Translations under genes and position numbers: made by a program | In this document: positions 57,358 to 64,000 of the stretch, piece after piece | Layout: the number at the start of each line of letters is the position of its first letter | Position numbering within the stretch: the stretch's first letter is position 1 | Source of the DNA: Ophioceras dolichostomum | Lineage: Eukaryota > Ascomycota > Sordariomycetes > Magnaporthales > Ophioceraceae | Assembly (NCBI GenBank): GCA_003049485.1 | Contig: PYST01000127.1 | Span: forward strand, 36,698 to 100,697 | Length of the DNA: 64,000 bases | Direction of reading: 5' to 3' | The notes under the pieces: model-generated | Seen by the model: only the letters and a program-made list of their open reading frames with translations | Told to the model about the DNA's origin: nothing | Database searches by the model: none

Positions 57358-60300
57358 ATGGCCTTCAACGATCAGCGCAGATACGGTCACATCCCGCCGG
57401 TGCAGTACCCCGTGCAGGACAACCAACACCATCAGAACCAACAAGGAGGAGCTGGCTACGGGAGGAGGTCGAGCTTCAACAGCGGCGATGACGCTTCGTT
57501 CTTTGATGCCGGGAGCGGCCAGGGGAACAGCTCGGGCCGCGGCGAGGACGAGCTGTTCCTCACCAGCCCGGACCCCTCGACGACGACATCGCCACCGCCC
57601 ACAACGGTGAGGACGAGCGGATACGGGGTTGGCGCCATTGGCGGGGGGATGGGATACCAGCAGAGTCCATACCACCAGCCCCAACAGTCGCCGCCCACGC
57701 CCTCGACGTACAACCCGGCCCAGTTTGCGTCCCAGCCCCTGAACTCGCTCGCGACGGGTTTCGGCAGGTCACAGAGCACGTCGCAGGTGCACAACCGCTA
57801 CGGCGCCACGCCGACCACGCCGACGTATCAGTCTCCCGTCAGCTACACGCCTGCGGCGTACAACCCGGCCGCATACGCGAACACCAACGCGACCGCCCCA
57901 CAGAGGCAAGCTACGTATCACGGCTACAACACCTACAGCTCGGGCTACAACCCCGCCGTCGCTGGCCTGCCCCAACAACCACAAGCACCACAAGCACCAC
58001 AAGCACAGACGCCCTCGTCCGCCACCAGCACCCCCGCCACCGGCTTCAGTCCGCAGCTCGGTCAGCTGCCTGTGCAGGCTGGTTTCACGCCGTCGATCCC
58101 CAGTCCGCCGTACGGTGGCCCGGCTAACTCAACCGTTTCGTCCATGTCAACGCCTTACGACCCGTCCCCGGCCTCGGCCTCGGCATATTCGACGTCGGTC
58201 CCGTCAAATTACTTCGGATCGTATCCGACGAACGGCGCAGGTGCAGGCGCGGGTGCGGGTGCGGGTGTAGGCGGAGCCACAGGCACGGGGATTGCCGGGT
58301 CTGCCTCCGCGTCGGCCTCAGTCTCAGCGTCTGGCTCTGCGTCCACCTCTCCATCGCCATATCCCACACAGGCTCCCTACCCGACCACGAACCAGATACC
58401 CGTAGGACCTGCATACTCTCCAAATTACGGGTCGGAAAGCTTCTACTCCCGAGTACAGCGCGCCTCCGCACACATCCCCCCATTACCATCGCCACCGGTC
58501 CGCACTCAGCCTGCGTCTGGTCTCCAACGGCATCCTACCAACGCGCCACTACCAAACCGCCCAATGGAGGATGTGCCCGAGGAGCAAGACTGGGATCCCA
58601 GCTCGGCTGCCAGGCCAAACGACGGCAACGATAACGCTGTCCAAGAGAGCCTCATGCAGGAGATCCAAGCCGACCTTGGCATGCCCAGTGCGGGTGGTTC
58701 GCGTTCTGGTTCCTCACATTCACACGCCCGGAATCGATCACAGACGCATTCACAAGTTTCACAAGTGCAATCCCATATTGCGCATTCGATGCGTCCAAGA
58801 CCGATGAACGGCAACCTCTCCGACGACGAGCTCGAGCGATTGCGGCGCTACGAGACAGACAGCGACCCGGAGGGTGCGTTCGGCGTGTACGAGATGCAGC
58901 AGGCGCTCATGGACGACCACATGTTCACACCCGCGACGGCACATCCTCCGGAGACGACGATGACAACGTCAGACGCACCGCCGCAGCTCCCTCCCTTGCC
59001 TTCGCTTCCGCCACCGGCCGAGGAACAAGGAGGCGTGAGCGACAACGAGTTCGTGGGTATGGACCTCGGCCTCTTCAGCGGCGGGTATGCGGGTACACTG
59101 TCATACGACAACAACGTGGGATCGCCATCAGCTGGCGCAGCCGGTGGTGCGGCGGACCTCGGGATTGGACCTGGAGGCGGCCGCGAGAGTGCCCGGCCCT
59201 TGCCATACCCAGATGTGGATATCGACTACGGCGGCACTGGCGGGCTGCAGATGCCGACGAGGCCGCGCAGCTTCGACCAGGGCGACGAAGATGCATCGGT
59301 CCACTCAAGAAGGAGCAACATGAGCGGGAGGAGCGGGAGGAGCGGAAGCTCATCGCCGTTCAAGGACGACGACTACCCAGACATGTTCTACCACCCCGGC
59401 CTCTCAAACAGGCCACTCCCTGCGCTCCCTCCCACGTCCGAAAGCAGCAGCTCCATGCTCTCGGCCACCCAGCCAGCAGCGGCAGGCCAACCCGCCACCG
59501 CCAGTGCCGCCGGTCGGCCTGCGTACGGTCATGCATACTCCCACAGCGCCGACTCGCGGACAGAGGCGGCCTACATGCAGGCAGCGCAGGCAGCTCAGGC
59601 GCAGGCCCAGGGACCGCAGTTCCAGCAGCTCCAGCAGCAAAGTCTGCAACAGCACAACCACCAGCAGCCGCCGCAGCTGCAACCACTGCAGACGCCATCA
59701 CAGTCGCAGCTGCTTCAACATCCCCAGCAATCGGTGGAACGGTCAATATCGCTGTCAAACCACAGCAGCACCCCACACGTGCAAATCCCAGGCCGGTCCA
59801 GGACCGATGCGGCCGAGGAGAGGAGAAAGGCCCAACGCCACATGGCTCAACAGGCCCAGAATGCGGGCCAGGCCGGCCTCCCCTACGACGGATACGACAC
59901 GGGCACCCCGTCGTCGATGGCGTACGACACGATCACGCTGCCCACGGGGAGGCGGCGCAAGTTCGTGCCGTCCAAGCTCGGGACCAGCGACATCAGACGG
60001 TGCGAGGAGCCGTGGGCGCTCAGCGGCATCGCGGCGTGGATCCGCGAGATGGCCGAGGGCGAGCCGGACCTCAAGCAGAAGACGATCGAGGACGGCCTGG
60101 TCAAGCTGTTCTGCACCAAGGTGCCGACCATGAACGTGGCCGACGCCGAGACGCTGGCCACCAACGCGGTCAACTCGATGCTGGCCGCCGGCATCCTGGT
60201 GCCCGAGGAGGAGTGGGTCAAGTTCGGGCCCGGGTCGATCTCGGGCGTGCTCTGGCAGCTCACGGGCTCGGGCTGCTACGCGCCGAAGCTGCACGAGAAC

Positions 60301-63221
60301 GAGGTGCCCGGCCGCTGCTACTCGCACCACTGCACGCGCACGCTCAAGAAGGCCAACCTGGACGAGCTGCTGTCGGAGGAGACGGTCAAGAAGGTCGAGT
60401 GGTTCGAGTACTTCGGCGTCACCAAGGAGATGATCGAGGACAAGCCCAAGAAGGAGATCGAGCGGCAGAACAACCTGCACGAGATCGTCTACGGCGAGGA
60501 GCAGTACATGAACCAGCTCGAGGTGCTGCGGTTCCTGTACAAGGAGCAGCTGCTGCACTGGTCGCCGCCCATCATCGCGCCCAACCGGCTGGAGAAGTTC
60601 ATCGAGAACGTGTTCGGCAAGGTGTGGCTCGTGCAGCAGACCAACAAGGAGTACCTGCTCGCCCAGCTCAAGTACCGCCAGAACGAGCAGGGCCCCTTCA
60701 TCGTCGGCTTCAGCGACATCTTCCGCGAGTGGATCCGCAAGGCGCGCGAGCCGTACCTGACCTTCTCGGCGTCGTACCCCTACGCCCAGCACCTCGTCCG
60801 CCGCGAGGCGAACCGCAACGTGCTGTTCCGCCAGTTCCTGGACCACGTGCGCACGCACAAGCGGTCGGAGCGCCTGGGGTGGGACACCTTCCTCAAGGCG
60901 CCCATCACGCGCCTGCAGCGGTACACGCTGCTGCTGGGCCAGGTGCTCAAGAACACGCTCAAGGAGGACGAGGAGCGCGCGAACCTGATCAAGGCCATCG
61001 ACGAGATCAAGGCCGTCACCCACGAGTGCGACAAGCTGGTGGACGACATGACCAAGAAGGTGTCGCTGATCGAGCTGCAGAACGCGCTCGTCATCCGCCC
61101 CGGGTTCGAGTCGGGCCTGAACCTGGACCACCTGGGACGCGAGCTCAAGATGCAGGGCGACCTGCAGCGCATGGGCTCCAAGGGCGTCCGCTGGGTGGAC
61201 ACGCACGCCTTGCTGTTCGATCACTACTTCATCCTGGCCAAGTTGATCGTCAGCAAGGATGGGAGGAACGACAAGAAGTACGACGTGTCGAAGGAGGTTA
61301 GTATACTTAGTCCTCATACCCTCTTACCTTCTCACCTTCTCACCCTCTTACCCTCTTGCCTTCTCACCCTCTTACCCTCTTGCCCTCTTACGCTCCTGCC
61401 CTCTTGCGCTCTTACCCCATTGCCCCCCTCACCCGTTCATCTACCTTGGGTAAACTGCTTGCTAACAATAGTCACGCAAATGTGTAGCCAATTCCAATGC
61501 CCCTCCTCTTCCTCGAAAGCATGTCGGACGACCCGGTCTCCAAGCAGAAGGGCATCACAGCCCCCCTCGTCCGCACCACAGCCGCCACCGGCTCAGGCAC
61601 GCAGCTGAACAAGGTCACCTCCAACGGCGGCGACCGCCCCGGGCTCGAGCACTCGGCCACCACGTCCTCCATGTCCTCGCTCAACACGGCCGTAACCCGG
61701 CTCGCGCCCACGGTCTCCAACGAGGAGGGCAAGATCCTGTACCCCTTCAAGGTGAAGCACCTCGGCCACGAGGTCTACACTCTGTACGCGCCCACGGCCC
61801 AGGCCCGCCAGGAGTGGTGCGGCCACATCATCGAGGCCAAGACCAACCACGCCCGCGCCCTGCACGCCCAGAACGCCGAGCCCTTCCGCCTGCGCGTCCT
61901 CGCCGACGGCGCCTTCGCGTACGACACCGTCTCCGCCGTGGGGCGCACCGCGGGGGTTCCCATACGCGGCACGCCCCTCGACCGCGCCATCCGCGAGATG
62001 GAGAAGGTCTACGGCCCCGGTCGGGGGCCCGCCGCCGTGTGCCGCGCGCAGGTCAACTGCGCCACGGCCTTCGCGGCGTACGGCAAGTCGCTCATCGCCA
62101 TCGGCACCGACTTCGGAGTGTACATCTCGGAGGCGTCGAACCCGCGCGGGTGGACGCGGTCGGTCGTCATCAGCAAGGTCACGCAGATCGCGGTCCTGGA
62201 GGAGTTCTCGGTGTGTTTAGTTATCGCGGACAAGTCGCTCATCTCGTACCCGCTCGACGTCGTGGCGCCGCCCTCGAGCTTCCCGGCCCCGCTGCACGAC
62301 AACCCGCGCAGGGCCCCCGTGCGCCTGGCCAAGGACGTGTCGTTCTTCGCGACGGCGCGGATGAAGGACCGGATGCTCGTGTTCTTCAAGCGGAAGGAGG
62401 GCATGCACAACACCTTCAAGGTGCTCGAGCCCGTGTTCCAGAAGTCGGCCGAGAAGCGGTCGCGCCTGTTCGGCGGGCGGAGGAGCACGGCGGCGGCTTC
62501 GGGCTCTGGTGGTGGCGGCGGCGGAAGCGGCGGGACGGGCAGCGTGGAGTACTTCCGCGACTTCGACGAGTTCTATCTTCCCGTCGAGTGCTTCTCGCTC
62601 AACCTCCTGCAGACGTACATCTCCGTCTCGACCGCGAAGGGGTTCGAGCTCCTCACGCTCGACAAGAAGCAGACCATGTCCGTGCCCCGCGACATCAGCC
62701 AGCCCGCCATCAGCGACATAGCCGCGCGGATACAGAACCAGCGGCCCCTGGGCATGTTCAAGCTGAACGACCAGGAGTTTTTGTTGACGTACGAGGACTG
62801 CGCCGTGTACATGGACAAGCACGGCGAGGTGTCGCGGACGCTGATCATGGAGTACAGCGGGAAACAGAAGAAGGCCAAGGCCGCGACCATGTTCGGGCAG
62901 TTCCTGCTGCTGTTCAACGAGGACTACGTGGAGGTGCGGAACGCGGAGAACGGGCGGCTGAGGCAGATCATCGCGGGGAGGGATGTGAGGTGTCTTGATT
63001 ATGGGCATAGGGGGCCGACGGGGGGGAACACGAATGCTCCTAGCCCTAGTTTAGCTAGTAGTGGTGGTCCCACGCCGCAGCAGCAGCAGGTGCCGCATGG
63101 TGGTGGCCAGGGGATGGACTCGAAGGGGACAGTCAAGATCTGCATGAGTCATCCGGAGATTCCAGGGTCGCAGATCGTGCTGGAGATGCTCCTTAATGAT
63201 GGGCATCTCGAGAAGGCTTGA
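57358..63221 (+). CDS. ROM2: Rho guanine-nucleotide exchange factor, Rom2 type (DEP-DH-PH-CNH)
   Basis: Rom2-type proteins activate Rho1 at the plasma membrane to drive cell-wall integrity signalling and glucan synthesis. The two exons are 57358-61296 and 61488-63221, joined in phase 0 to 1890 residues. The 191-nt intron has a GTTAGT donor, GCTAACAA branch site and TGTAG acceptor. Residues 1-870 are Gln/Pro/Ser/Tyr-rich and disordered. A DEP-like domain (about 880-970, PWALSGIAAWIREMAEGEP) is followed by the DH (RhoGEF) domain at about 1035-1230 (LHEIVYGEEQYMNQLEVLR, LKAPITRLQRYTLLLGQVLK). A PH domain (about 1255-1435) is split by the intron and contains a low-complexity insertion. The C-terminal CNH domain runs from about 1445 to 1860 (FAAYGKSLIAIGTDFGVYIS, FLLTYEDCAVYMDKHGEVSR). 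The domain order matches fungal Rom2/Rgf proteins. The symbol follows the yeast name by domain order only. Confidence 0.93.
61300..61435. repeat. Pyrimidine tandem repeat inside the RhoGEF intron
   Basis: About a dozen variants of CCCTCTTA/CCTTCTCA follow the donor site and fill most of the 191-nt intron. If retained, the frame stays open to a stop at 61608, through a Leu/Pro/Ser repeat. Confidence 0.85.
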
Positions 63222-64000
63222 GTTTTTGGATTCTGGTTCTGGTTTCCTGGAATATGGCGGGTTCCTTTTTTTTTCTCTCTCTCTCTCTCCCTCTCTCTTC
63301 CTCTCGATCTCCTTTTTTTTCCTTTTTTTTTTGTTGGGTGTGTTGGCTACTTACTACTCACACCATCAGCCAGCGATTGTTTACCTCTCTCTTTTTTACT
63401 TTCTTGGGCCTACTTTCTCTTTTCAAATCGTTGCGGAGGGTCAGCCGGGTGGCAATTTGCTTGGGTTGGTGGATGGACGGGTATGTGACCTATGTATGTA
63501 TGGGCGGACGGATTTATGAAGGCAGTATTTCTGTATGAAATTACTTAGGATCTCCGGCATATTTTTTTTTCACTCTCTATCGTCGGCGAGCTACCTACCT
63601 ACGTACTTCACATCTGCCTACTCTCTCCTCTTCTCCCCTTCCTGCAAGGTGCCTGGGTTGGCGGGTTTTCTCTCTGAATAGTATAGTAGTAGTCTTCCTG
63701 AGCATCATCATGAGTATCATGAAAGGAAAATATGATAAGTTAGGAGACAGACTGTTTCCTGACTTCTTTTCCTTCATTCTAAAGTTTTCTCGGGCTTCGC
63801 TTCCCTTCCTTACATAGGTAGGTACACTTTATATCCATCCATATATTCTTTGCCCTGTATCGGTCTGTTTCTCTCTTAACGGGCGGGCCATTCTGTGACT
63901 ACCTACTATGGATAACGTGACCCACGATTACCCTGCGCACACGATTACCCTGCGCACTTTCCGCGTATACGCACAACTCCTGGCCCAATTGCTCTACAAC
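63222..64000. other. RhoGEF 3' flank to window end
   Basis: This 779-nt region begins with CT-repeats and poly-T stretches (63265-63330), likely 3' UTR. A CTACCTACCTACGTA motif lies at 63590-63606 and CATAGGTAGGTACAC near 63813-63828. No gene was recognised. Confidence 0.55.

Noticed and set aside
59755..61317. 520-codon minus-strand and 433-codon + strand open frames
   Set aside because: Shadows of the RhoGEF DEP, DH and PH coding sequence.

Overview
The window is nuclear DNA of a filamentous ascomycete, most likely a Sordariomycete (inference). The evidence is short phase-consistent introns (mostly 95-250 nt) with GTAAGT/GTATGT-type donors and CTAAC/CTGAC branch sites, GC-rich third codon positions in conserved genes, wide intergenic spaces, and gene families typical of such fungi (HET domain, RTA1-like, F-box/LRR, Elongator, a Rom2-type RhoGEF). 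No bacterial, viral, CRISPR or intact transposon sequence was recognised.

Layout. 1-980: decayed pyrimidine-rich repeat. 981-4111 (+): MFS transporter with an in-frame TAG replacing a conserved Trp. 4605-5854 (+): Elongator subunit ELP6. 6353-7226 (-): ribosomal protein eL37 in four exons. 10732-11921 (+): intradiol ring-cleavage dioxygenase. 13610-16561 (-): large F-box/LRR protein. 16562-24859: 8.3 kb without a recognisable gene, holding a 23-N gap inside a poly-G tract. 24860-27137 (+): HET-domain protein. 28469-30183 (-): RTA1-like seven-helix membrane protein. 30184-35216: about 5 kb without a gene, ending in a GTCGTA-type satellite. 35217-37816 (-): TGL1/YEH-type steryl ester lipase. 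38920-39610 (+): PET191/COA5. 41206-43131 (+): Ppn2-like metallophosphatase. 44641-46071 (-): transaldolase. 48054-50837 (-): Tudor-SN. 52793-53881 (-): Cu/Zn superoxide dismutase. 57358-63221 (+): Rom2-type RhoGEF (DEP-DH-PH-CNH).

The right half (about 35-64 kb) is mainly conserved housekeeping genes: lipid and polyphosphate turnover, COX assembly, pentose phosphate pathway, RNA metabolism, oxidative defence and cell-wall signalling. The left half mixes housekeeping genes (ELP6, RPL37) with accessory ones (MFS, dioxygenase, HET, RTA1-like) separated by long spacers. There is no operon-like or biosynthetic cluster logic. Many genes are split by introns and were joined here by checking splice motifs, codon phase and family similarity.

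The most notable points are the MFS locus, whose TAG lies in a CpA->TpA (RIP-like) context and whose native start looks displaced by an adjacent repeat; the gene-poor block beside the HET gene; a composite short motif (GGTAGGTA... followed by TGTACGGAGTACA) found at two distant intergenic sites; the repeat satellite just after the lipase stop codon; and a pyrimidine tandem repeat filling the intron inside the RhoGEF PH domain. I did not find a clearly new multi-gene system.
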